Origin: Lachnospiraceae bacterium
Lineage (GTDB): Bacteria > Bacillota > Clostridia > Lachnospirales > Lachnospiraceae
Length of the DNA stretch: 64,000 nt
NCBI GenBank assembly: GCA_023664345.1
Contig: JAMPFQ010000006.1
Span: forward strand, 30,915-94,914
Reading direction: 5' to 3'
The notes under the pieces: generated by a model
Told to the model about the DNA's origin: nothing
The model's input: the letters and a program-made list of their open reading frames with translations, nothing else
Databases searched by the model: none
Program-made: the position numbers and the translations under genes
Shown: positions 35,232-43,104 of the stretch, in pieces
Layout: each line of letters begins with the position of its first letter
Numbering within the stretch: position 1 is the stretch's first letter

Positions 35232-36398
35232 ATGATCACATTATTATCTAAAATATTTATTCGTGAAAACAGCGATATCAAAAGTCCTGCCACACGCCAG
35301 GCCTATGGCATGCTCTGCGGGGCGGTGGGCATCTTCCTGAACCTGTGCCTGTTCGCCGGGAAATTTTTTGCCGGTCTGGTCAGCCATTCCATCGCCATCA
35401 CCGCCGACGCTTTCAACAACCTGTCCGACGCGGGGTCTTCCATCATCACACTGATCGGCTTTAAAATGGCGGGACAGAAGCCCGACCCCCACCACCCTTT
35501 CGGGCATGGCAGGATCGAGTATATCTCAGGACTCCTGGTAGCCATCCTCATCCTGCTGATGGGCGTGGAACTGCTGGAAACCTCCGTGTCGAAGATCTTT
35601 CATCCGGAAGAACTTTCCTTTTCCCCTCTCATCCTGGTCATCCTGGTCGTCTCCATCCTTGTGAAATGCTATATGTCCTACTATAACCGAACGCTGGGCA
35701 AAAAGCTGGATTCCGCCGCCATGCTGGCCACCGCCGCGGATTCTTTCAGCGATTCCCTTGCCACCGCCGTGGTCCTGCTCTCCACCCTGATATCCCATTT
35801 CACGGGGCTGGCGATCGACGGCTGGTGCGGTATCCTGGTGGGGCTGTTCATCTGCTATTCCGGCTACAGCGCGGCAAAAGATACCATCAGCCCCCTGCTG
35901 GGCCAGGCGCCGGATTCGGAATTTGTACAGCAGGTAAACGATATCGTCATGGACCACCGGACCATCCTGGGGATCCACGACCTGATTGTCCACAATTACG
36001 GCCCTGGGCGGACGCTGATCTCCCTCCATGCGGAGGTGCCTGCGGACGGCGATATCCTGGAACTTCACGACCTGATCGACACCATAGAGCACGAACTTCG
36101 GAACACCTTAAACTGCCATGCCGTGATCCATATGGATCCCGTCTGCGTGGGGGATGAGGAGACCCTGCGGCTGAAAGAACTGGTAAAGGGATATCTGGCG
36201 GAGATTGACGGACAGATCACCATGCACGACTTCCGCATCGTCACAGGCCCCACCCACACCAACCTGATCTTCGATGTGGTGGTTCCCTACGGTTTTCCCA
36301 TGGAGGATGAGGCACTGATCTCCGCCATCAGTGAGCGCGTCCGGCGTGACAACCCTGACTATTTTACGGTGATCGAGGTGGACCAGGCGATGGTGTAG
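35232..36398 (+). CDS. cation diffusion facilitator (CDF) metal transporter
   Basis: 388 residues. Six predicted membrane helices lie in the first 220 residues. SIAITADAFNNLSDAGSSIITLIGFKMA and HHPFGHGRIEYISGLLVAILI are the family metal-site motifs in helices II and after. A cytoplasmic C-terminal domain with HAEVPADGDILELHDLID follows. It should export Zn, Mn, Fe or a similar divalent cation using the proton gradient. The extra C-terminal about 90 residues (HDFRIVTGPTHTNLIFDVVVPYG) form a second ferredoxin-like domain found in a CDF subgroup. A GC-rich hairpin (36409-36436) follows the stop. Confidence 0.93.
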   Translation: MITLLSKIFIRENSDIKSPATRQAYGMLCGAVGIFLNLCLFAGKFFAGLVSHSIAITADAFNNLSDAGSSIITLIGFKMAGQKPDPHHPFGHGRIEYISGLLVAILILLMGVELLETSVSKIFHPEELSFSPLILVILVVSILVKCYMSYYNRTLGKKLDSAAMLATAADSFSDSLATAVVLLSTLISHFTGLAIDGWCGILVGLFICYSGYSAAKDTISPLLGQAPDSEFVQQVNDIVMDHRTILGIHDLIVHNYGPGRTLISLHAEVPADGDILELHDLIDTIEHELRNTLNCHAVIHMDPVCVGDEETLRLKELVKGYLAEIDGQITMHDFRIVTGPTHTNLIFDVVVPYGFPMEDEALISAISERVRRDNPDYFTVIEVDQAMV

Positions 36399-36472
36399 GA
36401 CGGCAAAAAGCAGCCTCCTGAAAACAGGCGGCTGCTCCATCACATCAGACTATGCTTGTCTCTTACACCCGG

Positions 36473-36667
36473 TCATTCTTTGATCTCATCGATATCGGTA
36501 AGATTGACACCCGCTATTGTAAGAAAGCTTTTAAGATATAAATACTCTTTTTTCAATTTGGCATATGTTTTTGTAGAATTTTCTTCTTTTGCCAATAGCA
36601 TATACTCCTGGATCTTTTTAAAATCTTCCATTGCTTTTTGGGTTATCTCCAAATTTGTATTCGGCAT
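36473..36667 (-). CDS. small hypothetical protein
   Basis: 64 residues, start MPNTNLEITQKAMEDFKKIQEYM, with GGGAGG about 8 nt upstream of the ATG at 36667. It is predicted mainly helical and charged; I do not recognise a family. An upstream TTAGAC-18-TATACT element on the minus strand may be its promoter. The strong ribosome binding site makes it a believable gene. Confidence 0.65.
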   Translation of the reverse strand: MPNTNLEITQKAMEDFKKIQEYMLLAKEENSTKTYAKLKKEYLYLKSFLTIAGVNLTDIDEIKE

Positions 36668-36761
36668 TTTGTCACCTCCCAATCATAGACAGTCATCCGT
36701 TTACATTCAGTATAACATAACTGGAATACAAAGTCTAATATAATTGATTTGAATTTTACAG

Positions 36762-36790
36762 TTGACAATTCATGGAAGTTGTTGTAGTGT
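36762..36790 (+). promoter_or_regulatory. possible promoter of a short transcript
   Basis: TTGACA (36762-36767) followed after 17 bp by TAGTGT. The -35 is perfect, the -10 weak. Downstream are repeat B3, a 30-codon frame and a strong terminator, a short unit of about 330 nt. Confidence 0.4.
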
Positions 36791-36814
36791 AGATTACAGT
36801 TATTCATGCATCGC

Positions 36815-36935
36815 GCAAAAGCCCAGTCAGCGGACGCGCAAGTCAATCCCCGTTGCAAACAACGTGGATTGACCCTCGCGACATTCGCCAAATGTCCGTG
36901 CAAGCACGGCACTTGGCTCATTGTTTGCGGGAATA
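36815..36935 (+). repeat. family B repeat, copy B3
   Basis: Stem 1 (TCAATCC-CGTTG / CAACG-GGATTGA), CCCTCGCGACATTCGCC, stem 2 (CCGTGC / GCACGG), then ACTTGGCTCATTGTTTGCGGG. It is the best match to B2 outside the stems. It lies in the leader of the 30-codon frame at 36956. Confidence 0.68.
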
Positions 36936-36955
36936 TGAAAGAAGGAGGTAACGCT

Positions 36956-37048
36956 ATGTTTAACAGATTGACTAAGATTACTTATGTTGCATTCCATCAT
37001 GCATCAAACGCAGTTACCTCAGGAAAGGGTCGGAAGTTCAGCGCCTGA
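36956..37048 (+). CDS. possible 30-residue peptide
   Basis: ATG at 36956 with GAAGGAGGTAACGCT directly upstream, ending TGA at 37048. The peptide starts MFNRLTKITYVAFHHASNAV and ends KGRKFSA: basic, not clearly membrane-spanning, family unknown. A strong terminator follows at 37091. The ribosome binding site is as good as any in the window, which supports translation. It could also be a leader peptide or a spurious frame in a small RNA. Confidence 0.5.
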   Translation: MFNRLTKITYVAFHHASNAVTSGKGRKFSA

Positions 37049-37090
37049 AAAGCAGTTTCATGCTTTCAGGCTCAATCTTACGCTGATCAG

Positions 37091-37121
37091 AGTCCATGGT
37101 ATGCTGCCATGGACTTTTTTT
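37091..37121 (+). terminator. strong intrinsic terminator
   Basis: A perfect stem AGTCCATGG / CCATGGACT (37091-37099 with 37107-37115) followed by TTTTTTT. It ends the short unit 36790-37121 before the ABC exporter genes. Confidence 0.85.
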
Positions 37122-37254
37122 GGTTTTCCACGCCCTCCCCGTCTATGGCAGTTCGCCCGTACTCCCTACAATCAGTGCAGACCTGGAAGAACGCTGTCCC
37201 TGCGTCCTGAGTGCGGCCCGCGCGGTCCGTTATCCGTGCAGAAACGAGGCAATC

Positions 37255-38997
37255 TTGAAAAAAGTATCAAGCTATATCATGGAACATTTCTGGGGATACC
37301 TGGTGGCTGTGCTCTGCCTGATCGTAGGCGTGGCGCTGGATATGCTCTCTCCCCAGCTGACAAAGCTGATGATAGACGACGTGATCACCGGCGGGCGGCT
37401 GGAGATCTTAAGCTATCTGCTTTTGGGCTTCCTCATCATCGGCCTGGGAAAGTGCGTGTTCATGTACACCAAGGAATTCCTCTTCGACCTTATCAGCGCC
37501 AAGATCTGCGCCCAGATGCGCCGGAACCTGTTCCGCCATCTCCAAGGGCTTTCCGCGGATTTTTACGACAGGAACAACACCGGGGAACTGATGGCCAGGG
37601 TAAAGGAGGACGTGGATCATATCTGGGACGCCTTAAGCTACGTAGGGATGCTTTTGATCGAGGTGGCAGTCCATACCACCCTGGTGCTGACCTGCATGTA
37701 TCGCTTAAGCCCGAAGCTTGCCCTGATTCCCACCGCGGCAATGCTCTTCTGCGGCATCCTGGCTATCTTTCTGGAGCGCAGGCTGGATCAGGTCTACGAC
37801 GAGATCAGCGAGGAAAACGCGAAGCTGAACACCGTGGCGGAGGAAAACCTGGCGGGCGTCCGCACCGTGCGGGCTTTTGCCAGGGAGAAATTTGAGATCA
37901 AAAAATTCCTCTCCCACAACAAACGCTACTACGAACTGAATATGAAGCAGTCCAGGGTCTTTGTGAGATACCACCCGTTGTTCACCCTGGTCACCAAGCT
38001 GCTGCCCCTCACCGTGCTCCTTGCAGGCGGCATTATGGTCATGCGGGGCGACACGGTGGGAGGCGTGCCTTTTACGCTGGGTTCCCTGGGCGCCTTTGTG
38101 GAGTACTCCAACAATATCGTATGGCCCATGGAAATGCTGGGCTGGCTCACCAACAGCTTCTCTTCCGCCGTGGCATCCAACCGCAAGCTGAAAAGGATCT
38201 ATCGGGAAACGCCCACCATCCGGGAGGAAGAAACGCCGAAACTGCTGGATAAAGTAAAAGGTGATATCGCCTTTGAACAGGTAGGCTTCAAGCGGGATAA
38301 CACGGAAATCCTGCAGGACATCAGCTTCCATGTATCTCCCGGCTCCACCCTTGGCATCATGGGCGCCACCGGCTCCGGCAAGACCTCCATGGTGCAGCTG
38401 CTGCAGCGGCTCTACGATTGCAGTTCGGGGCGTATCCTGCTGGACGGCACGGATATCCGCAGGCTCTCCCTGGGACAGCTGCGGGAGAATATTTCCGTGG
38501 TGACCCAGGATGTATTCCTGTTCTCCGACACCATCTCCGACAACGTGCGCCTTGGGAAACAGGCCCTCACCGACTTTGAACAGGTGAAAAACGCCTCCCA
38601 GGCGGCACAGGCTTCGGAATTTATCGAGAAGCTGGAAGCCCGCTATGACACCGTGATCGGGGAACGGGGCGTGGGACTCTCCGGCGGCCAGAAGCAGCGC
38701 ATCAGCATTGCCCGCGCCCTGGCGAAGCGGAATCCCATTTTGATAATGGACGACTCCACTTCCGCCCTGGATATGGAGACGGAAGCCGCCATCCAGCAGA
38801 CCCTGAACGAACTGCCGGATACCACCAAGATTATCATTGCCCACCGGATCAGTTCCGTATGCCATGCGGACGAGATCCTGTTTTTGGAGAACGGCCGGAT
38901 CGCGGAGCGGGGCACACACGAAGAATTACTGGCCAGGAAAGGGCTTTACTATGAAACCTGGCAATTACAGATGGGAGGTGCCATTTATGCCGATTAA
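37255..38997 (+). CDS. ABC exporter half-transporter, degenerate-site subunit
   Basis: About 580 residues from a TTG at 37255 (LKKVSSYIMEHFWGYL, with GAGG 5 nt upstream); ATG 37279 is the alternative. Six membrane helices come first, then the ATPase domain with Walker A GATGSGKTS, signature LSGGQKQR and Walker B LIMDDSTSALD. In Walker B the catalytic Glu is replaced by Asp. This is the pattern of one half of heterodimeric exporters (BmrC/D, TM287/288 type). It overlaps the partner gene by 11 bp. The substrate (drug, lipid or peptide) is unknown. Confidence 0.9.
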   Translation: MKKVSSYIMEHFWGYLVAVLCLIVGVALDMLSPQLTKLMIDDVITGGRLEILSYLLLGFLIIGLGKCVFMYTKEFLFDLISAKICAQMRRNLFRHLQGLSADFYDRNNTGELMARVKEDVDHIWDALSYVGMLLIEVAVHTTLVLTCMYRLSPKLALIPTAAMLFCGILAIFLERRLDQVYDEISEENAKLNTVAEENLAGVRTVRAFAREKFEIKKFLSHNKRYYELNMKQSRVFVRYHPLFTLVTKLLPLTVLLAGGIMVMRGDTVGGVPFTLGSLGAFVEYSNNIVWPMEMLGWLTNSFSSAVASNRKLKRIYRETPTIREEETPKLLDKVKGDIAFEQVGFKRDNTEILQDISFHVSPGSTLGIMGATGSGKTSMVQLLQRLYDCSSGRILLDGTDIRRLSLGQLRENISVVTQDVFLFSDTISDNVRLGKQALTDFEQVKNASQAAQASEFIEKLEARYDTVIGERGVGLSGGQKQRISIARALAKRNPILIMDDSTSALDMETEAAIQQTLNELPDTTKIIIAHRISSVCHADEILFLENGRIAERGTHEELLARKGLYYETWQLQMGGAIYAD

Positions 38998-40777
38998 TTC
39001 CTTTAAAGAAGACGAACGCACCGCAGAACAGAGCAAGTTAAAAACCCTGCTGCGGCTGTTCTCCTACCTTCTTGCCTATAAAAAAGAAATCCTGCTGGTG
39101 CTCTGCATCATGCTGTTCTGCGTGGGCGTGTCCCTGGTGAACCCGCTGTTCATAGAGACCGCCATCGACGGTCATATCGGCGCGGGGAACCTGACCGGGC
39201 TGGTGAAACTGATCCTCTTTGCCCTGGGGCTGAACATAGGTATGGTACTTTTCACCAAACTGCGGATGCACATTATGAACCGGGTATGCAACAGCATCCT
39301 CATGACCATCAGGCAGGAACTATACACCCACATCCAGACGCTGGACTTTCACTTTTTTGACAGCCGCCCTACGGGCAAGATCCTCTCCCGCATCATCGGG
39401 GATGTGAACTCCTTAAAGGATGTGCTGGGGAACTGCGTGACCACCCTGATCCCTGACTTTATCACCATCTGCGCGGTCATTGCGATCATGCTGGTGAAAA
39501 GCCCGGCACTGACGGCGGCGTCCCTCTGCGCCCTGCCGCTCCTGATTGCGGGGGTCTGCTATATCCAGAGCCGATCCCACAGCAGATGGCAGCTGTTCCG
39601 GAAAAAGGCCTCCAACATGAACGCTTTTGTCCATGAGGATCTGTCCGGTATGCGCATTATCCAGAGTTTCCATGCGGAAAAGGAGACGGACGATACCTTT
39701 TACCAGCTGACGGAGGAGCACAGGAAGGCCTTCACCAGCGCCTGCCGCATCAACGATGCCATCGGCTCCGTGATCGACTTTTGCTGGGGGCTGAGCACTG
39801 CCGCCCTCTACTATACCGGGATCGTGATCCTGGGCACGGATCGGGTGTCCGTGGGCACACTGCTGGCTTTCGGAAGCTACATTGGCATGTTCTGGCATCC
39901 CATCATGAACCTCAGCGACTTCTACAAGCAGCTGATCACCAATCTGGCGGCGGCGGAGCGTGTCTTTGAGGTGCTGGATACCCCCTCGGAGATCACGGAC
40001 GAACATGCCACGGGGAAACTTTCCTCCATACAGGGCGAAGTGGTCTTCGATCAGGTTTCCTTCGCCTACTCGGACGCCCCTGATGTTATGGTGCTGGAGG
40101 ATGTCTCCTTCCGTATCAAGCCCGGTGAGACCATCGCTCTGGTGGGGCCTACAGGCGCAGGCAAGACCACCATTGTCAATCTGGTCAGCAGGTTTTATAA
40201 TGCTACCCAAGGGCGTGTGCTCATAGACGGCAAAGACGTGCAGGAAGTGACCTTGCACTCTCTCCGCTCCCAGATGGGGATCATGACCCAGGATAATTTC
40301 CTCTTTACCGGGACGGTGATGGAAAATATCCGTTACGGGCGACTGGATGCCACCGACGAGGAGTGTATCGCAGCAGCAAAGGCGGTGAACGCCCATGATT
40401 TTATCATGAAGCTGGAAAAGGGGTATGACACGGAACTTTCGGAGCGGGGCGGCGGCCTATCCGTGGGACAGAAACAGCTGCTGGCCTTTGCAAGGACGTT
40501 TGTTTCCATGCCAAGGGTCCTGATATTGGATGAGGCCACTTCCAGCATTGATACGAAGACGGAGGCGCTGGTGCAGAACGGGATCGAGGCGCTGCTGGCG
40601 GGGCGGACTTCCTTTGTGATCGCGCACAGGCTGTCCACGATCCAGAAAGCGGACAGGATCTTTGTGATCGATAATGGGGGAATCCTGGAGGAAGGGAGCG
40701 CCAGGGAATTGATGCAGAAGAAAGGGGCTTATTATAGGCTTTATATGGCGCAGTTTACGCAGGGGAGGATGGTTTAA
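38987..40777 (+). CDS. ABC exporter half-transporter, consensus-Glu subunit
   Basis: 596 residues from the ATG at 38987 (GGGAGG 8 nt upstream); the frame is open upstream inside the partner gene. Six membrane helices precede Walker A GPTGAGKTT, a variant signature LSVGQKQ and Walker B LILDEATSSID with the catalytic Glu. The changes are complementary to the partner: one composite site pairs LSGGQ with DE, the other pairs LSVGQ with DD. This supports an asymmetric heterodimer. Confidence 0.92.
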   Translation: MPINSFKEDERTAEQSKLKTLLRLFSYLLAYKKEILLVLCIMLFCVGVSLVNPLFIETAIDGHIGAGNLTGLVKLILFALGLNIGMVLFTKLRMHIMNRVCNSILMTIRQELYTHIQTLDFHFFDSRPTGKILSRIIGDVNSLKDVLGNCVTTLIPDFITICAVIAIMLVKSPALTAASLCALPLLIAGVCYIQSRSHSRWQLFRKKASNMNAFVHEDLSGMRIIQSFHAEKETDDTFYQLTEEHRKAFTSACRINDAIGSVIDFCWGLSTAALYYTGIVILGTDRVSVGTLLAFGSYIGMFWHPIMNLSDFYKQLITNLAAAERVFEVLDTPSEITDEHATGKLSSIQGEVVFDQVSFAYSDAPDVMVLEDVSFRIKPGETIALVGPTGAGKTTIVNLVSRFYNATQGRVLIDGKDVQEVTLHSLRSQMGIMTQDNFLFTGTVMENIRYGRLDATDEECIAAAKAVNAHDFIMKLEKGYDTELSERGGGLSVGQKQLLAFARTFVSMPRVLILDEATSSIDTKTEALVQNGIEALLAGRTSFVIAHRLSTIQKADRIFVIDNGGILEEGSARELMQKKGAYYRLYMAQFTQGRMV

Positions 40778-40940
40778 GGGGAGGGCGGCTCCCCTGCCCC
40801 GCCGCCTGTATCCTGCATTTTGATGGGATGCTGCACTTTGATGGGATTCTTTGACAGATTGGGGAACAGGTTACTGGAAATTTGTGTGTTTAAAGTATTG
40901 ATTCTGGCGGCAAAACGAGGCTTATCGGGAGGGTAAAATA

Positions 40941-42104
40941 TTGCGGATGGAAAAGGTATTTATCAACCCTGATACGGGGAAAGAATGGCTGATTGAAGTG
41001 AATGGCCACACAGTAAGGAGTTGTCTGAACCATGGGAAAATAAAGGAAGCTGTTTATGACAGTGATTTTGATACGAAAAACAAGACCGCGCAGGCGATCA
41101 TGGAGAAGATGCGCAAGGGGTTTGTGTATCGGGATTCAAATGCCGGATTTGGCGAGGCAAGGTGTCATCAGTTTGTTGGTAAAGCTTACAATGGTTTTCT
41201 GCCGATCGCTGCTTCTGTGGCAAGGGATGATTTCTATATTACCAGGATCGTGGGTGACTTTGAAGATGAGGTACTTTATCATTTTGATGAAAATGGTCAT
41301 GTGATGGAGCGGGTGTCGCTGGGCGCGGGAAGAATGACTTATAAGCAGGTTCTTTGCGCAGATGGCAAGCTGTTGATGAATAACAGTTATCTCATTGAAA
41401 GATATTTGCCCGAAAGCGGTGAGATCGTTCCATTTGCAAATCATAGGGACAGTATGAATTCCATGCTTGATTCCAAAGAAAATCTGGCCTTATGGTATAC
41501 GGGGGAGAAAATTGTCGTTTTTGATTTTAAGAATCATGCGGAGGTATGGTCAGAGGAAGTCCAATGTCAGAAAACAGGGGAACATTTTAAGACATATTAT
41601 TGCGAAGGGTTGCTCTCCCCACAGCAGACCAGGGCGGCATATCGCACAGAGCAGAGAGGTTATGTGATCGTTGACCTCAGGTCTTCTGAAAAGGTTTTCA
41701 TTGAAAATAACGGCTGGCATCCGTTTTTCTCACCGGACGATGAGTTCTTTTCTGTCGGCGGGAAATTTTATGTCTGTGCAACCGGAAAGGAGACCGAGAA
41801 TCCGTTTCCGTTTTCTGTCAGACCCGATCTGACATATTACAGTACCTGCACGGTGAAGACCAACGGACGGCTCATGGCTGTCCAGCAGAGCAACGGCGGG
41901 AAAAAGCCTGTGGAAATATGGGATTATGGCAGCGGCAAACTGCTTACGGAGATTGACGACTTACTGACAGTCAAAAAATGCTGTTTTGAGTTTTCCAAAA
42001 GCAATTTGATCTTACACACGGATTACGGTGTTGTCAGTGTCTATGATTGCATCATGGCCGATATTCATGACCTGGTACCGAAAAAGTGTGAGAAGAATTT
42101 CTAA
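40941..42104 (+). CDS. WGR-like domain protein with C-terminal beta-rich region
   Basis: 387 residues from the TTG at 40941 (GGAGGG 7 nt upstream); ATG 40947 is the alternative. Residues 3-65 (VFINPDTGKEWLIEVNGHTVRSCLNHGKI, then MEKMRKGFVYRD) resemble the WGR fold seen in the MolR/YehF group. The rest looks like a beta-propeller, with repeated short blocks such as EKIVVFDFKNHAEVWSEE. The function is unknown. The last residues (KCEKNF) are encoded by the inverted family A repeat, so the natural C-terminus may have been replaced. Confidence 0.68.
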   Translation: MRMEKVFINPDTGKEWLIEVNGHTVRSCLNHGKIKEAVYDSDFDTKNKTAQAIMEKMRKGFVYRDSNAGFGEARCHQFVGKAYNGFLPIAASVARDDFYITRIVGDFEDEVLYHFDENGHVMERVSLGAGRMTYKQVLCADGKLLMNNSYLIERYLPESGEIVPFANHRDSMNSMLDSKENLALWYTGEKIVVFDFKNHAEVWSEEVQCQKTGEHFKTYYCEGLLSPQQTRAAYRTEQRGYVIVDLRSSEKVFIENNGWHPFFSPDDEFFSVGGKFYVCATGKETENPFPFSVRPDLTYYSTCTVKTNGRLMAVQQSNGGKKPVEIWDYGSGKLLTEIDDLLTVKKCCFEFSKSNLILHTDYGVVSVYDCIMADIHDLVPKKCEKNF

Positions 42105-42237
42105 TGCTCATGCCAGAGGGCATTTCGCAAAGAAATTCTAAATCTCACACGGAAGAACGCAAGGGCAGCGTTCTTCCCGGAACCGGTCAGGTTCCGTGGG
42201 GTTGGTTTGTGCCGCCAGAGGCGGCATGACTGGAAGT
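42086..42237 (-). repeat. family A repeat, copy A4 (inverted)
   Basis: Read on the minus strand it follows A1 closely (CGGAACCTGA / GGTTCC, then GAAGAACGC / GCGTTCTTC). Its third stem has ATGCC / GGCAT where A2 has GCAGC / GCTGC, another compensatory change. It overlaps the 3' end of the WGR-like gene. Confidence 0.8.
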
Positions 42238-42305
42238 TTGACAATTCCCACATGGAGCCGTTATGGCAGCTTACCGATGAGGAGATTGCACCCATATTCT
42301 TTTGG

Positions 42306-42334
42306 TTGCATGTCTTTCCGATATATGCTATGAT
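42306..42334 (+). promoter_or_regulatory. promoter of the Hol_Tox-like gene
   Basis: TTGCAT (42306-42311), 17 bp, TATGAT (42329-42334). It reads to the small toxin-like gene at 42421 through a leader of about 80 nt containing the hairpin GCGTGAATCGCAAGATTC. With repeat A4 it fills the gene-free 42105-42420. Confidence 0.72.
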
Positions 42335-42420
42335 TCAGTCATGGAGCAATCGTGTTACAGGGTGGTAGCCTCCCGCACTTGCGTGAATCGCAAGATTCAT
42401 ATAAGAAGGGAGGTGATGCG

Positions 42421-42516
42421 ATGAGTACTTATGAAATTTTATGCCTGTTGTTTTTGGGCGGTACATTTTTAATCGCATTGCTTACCTATATTGATAGGAA
42501 TCATAAGCAAAAATAA
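42421..42516 (+). CDS. putative holin-like toxin (Hol_Tox family mini-protein)
   Basis: 31 residues: MSTYEILCLLFLGGTFLIAL at the start and a charged YIDRNHKQK end. One membrane helix covers residues 6-23. The M-S-T-Y-E start is the hallmark of the TxpA/Hol_Tox type I toxin group of Firmicutes. AAGGGAGGTGATGCG precedes the ATG. A stem at 42519-42554 follows. On the other strand that stem is followed by TTATTTATTTTT, so an antisense RNA ending there is possible. Toxicity is inferred from the family. Confidence 0.75.
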   Translation: MSTYEILCLLFLGGTFLIALLTYIDRNHKQK

Positions 42517-42518
42517 AT

Positions 42519-42554
42519 AAGCCTACCTTGTACTTTGCCGAGACAGGTAGGCTT
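42519..42554. terminator. 3' hairpin of the Hol_Tox-like gene
   Basis: AAGCCTACCT paired with AGGTAGGCTT, followed by a T-rich run on the minus strand. It may end both the toxin mRNA and an antisense antitoxin RNA. Confidence 0.6.
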
Positions 42555-42631
42555 TAACTACGCTGGGAGGTAAACCACTTTGTGGGCGATTACTCCTCTT
42601 TCATTTTTAGGATAACACATAAAAGAAAAAA

Positions 42632-43102
42632 ATGCAAGTTTCATATTCCAAAAAGGATAATGATCAGATCATGCCCACGCAAAAGAACACCATTTACCTC
42701 ACCCAGGCGGAGGCAAAACGCCTGCAGACACTGGAAAAACGATACAAGAACGCCGCCCGGGCCCAGTTTGAAGCCCGGACGGCCTATTACCATTCCATCA
42801 CGGGAGGCCATTACACCTCCATCACGATCCGCGACCAGAAGACCCGCTGGGGCAGCTGTTCCTCCCGGGGGACGCTGTCATTTAACTACCGCCTGATCTT
42901 CGCCCCTCCCAGGGTGCTGGACTATGTGGTAGTCCATGAACTCTGCCATCTGACCCACATGAACCATTCCAAAGATTTCTGGAACATGGTGGCCTCCGTC
43001 ATGCCCGATTACAGACTCTGCAAGAACTGGCTGAAAGAACACGGTCACGAACTGACCCTGGAAAACCATCTGCAAAAGCAGGGCATTCCCATCACCCTGT
43101 AA
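42632..43102 (+). CDS. YgjP-like (SprT/M48-type) zinc metallopeptidase domain protein
   Basis: 156 residues. TRWGSCSSRGTLSFNYRLIFAPP and VVHELCHLTHMNHSKDFW (HExxH with a downstream His) are diagnostic of the YgjP-like DUF45 family. The family is usually about 230 residues; the N-terminal half is short here. Neither ATG 42632 nor 42671 has a clear ribosome binding site, so the start is uncertain. It converges on the solute-binding protein gene with a 2-bp gap. Substrates of this family are unknown. Confidence 0.85.
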   Translation: MQVSYSKKDNDQIMPTQKNTIYLTQAEAKRLQTLEKRYKNAARAQFEARTAYYHSITGGHYTSITIRDQKTRWGSCSSRGTLSFNYRLIFAPPRVLDYVVVHELCHLTHMNHSKDFWNMVASVMPDYRLCKNWLKEHGHELTLENHLQKQGIPITL

Positions 43103-43104
43103 CT

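Noticed and set aside
36806-36955. N-terminal extension of the 30-residue peptide
   Set aside because: This part of the frame is family B repeat sequence; the strong ribosome binding site lies directly before the ATG at 36956.
37705-38919. 404-residue minus-strand frame opposite the first ABC exporter gene
   Set aside because: The plus strand has intact ABC motifs; the minus frame is a codon-bias shadow.
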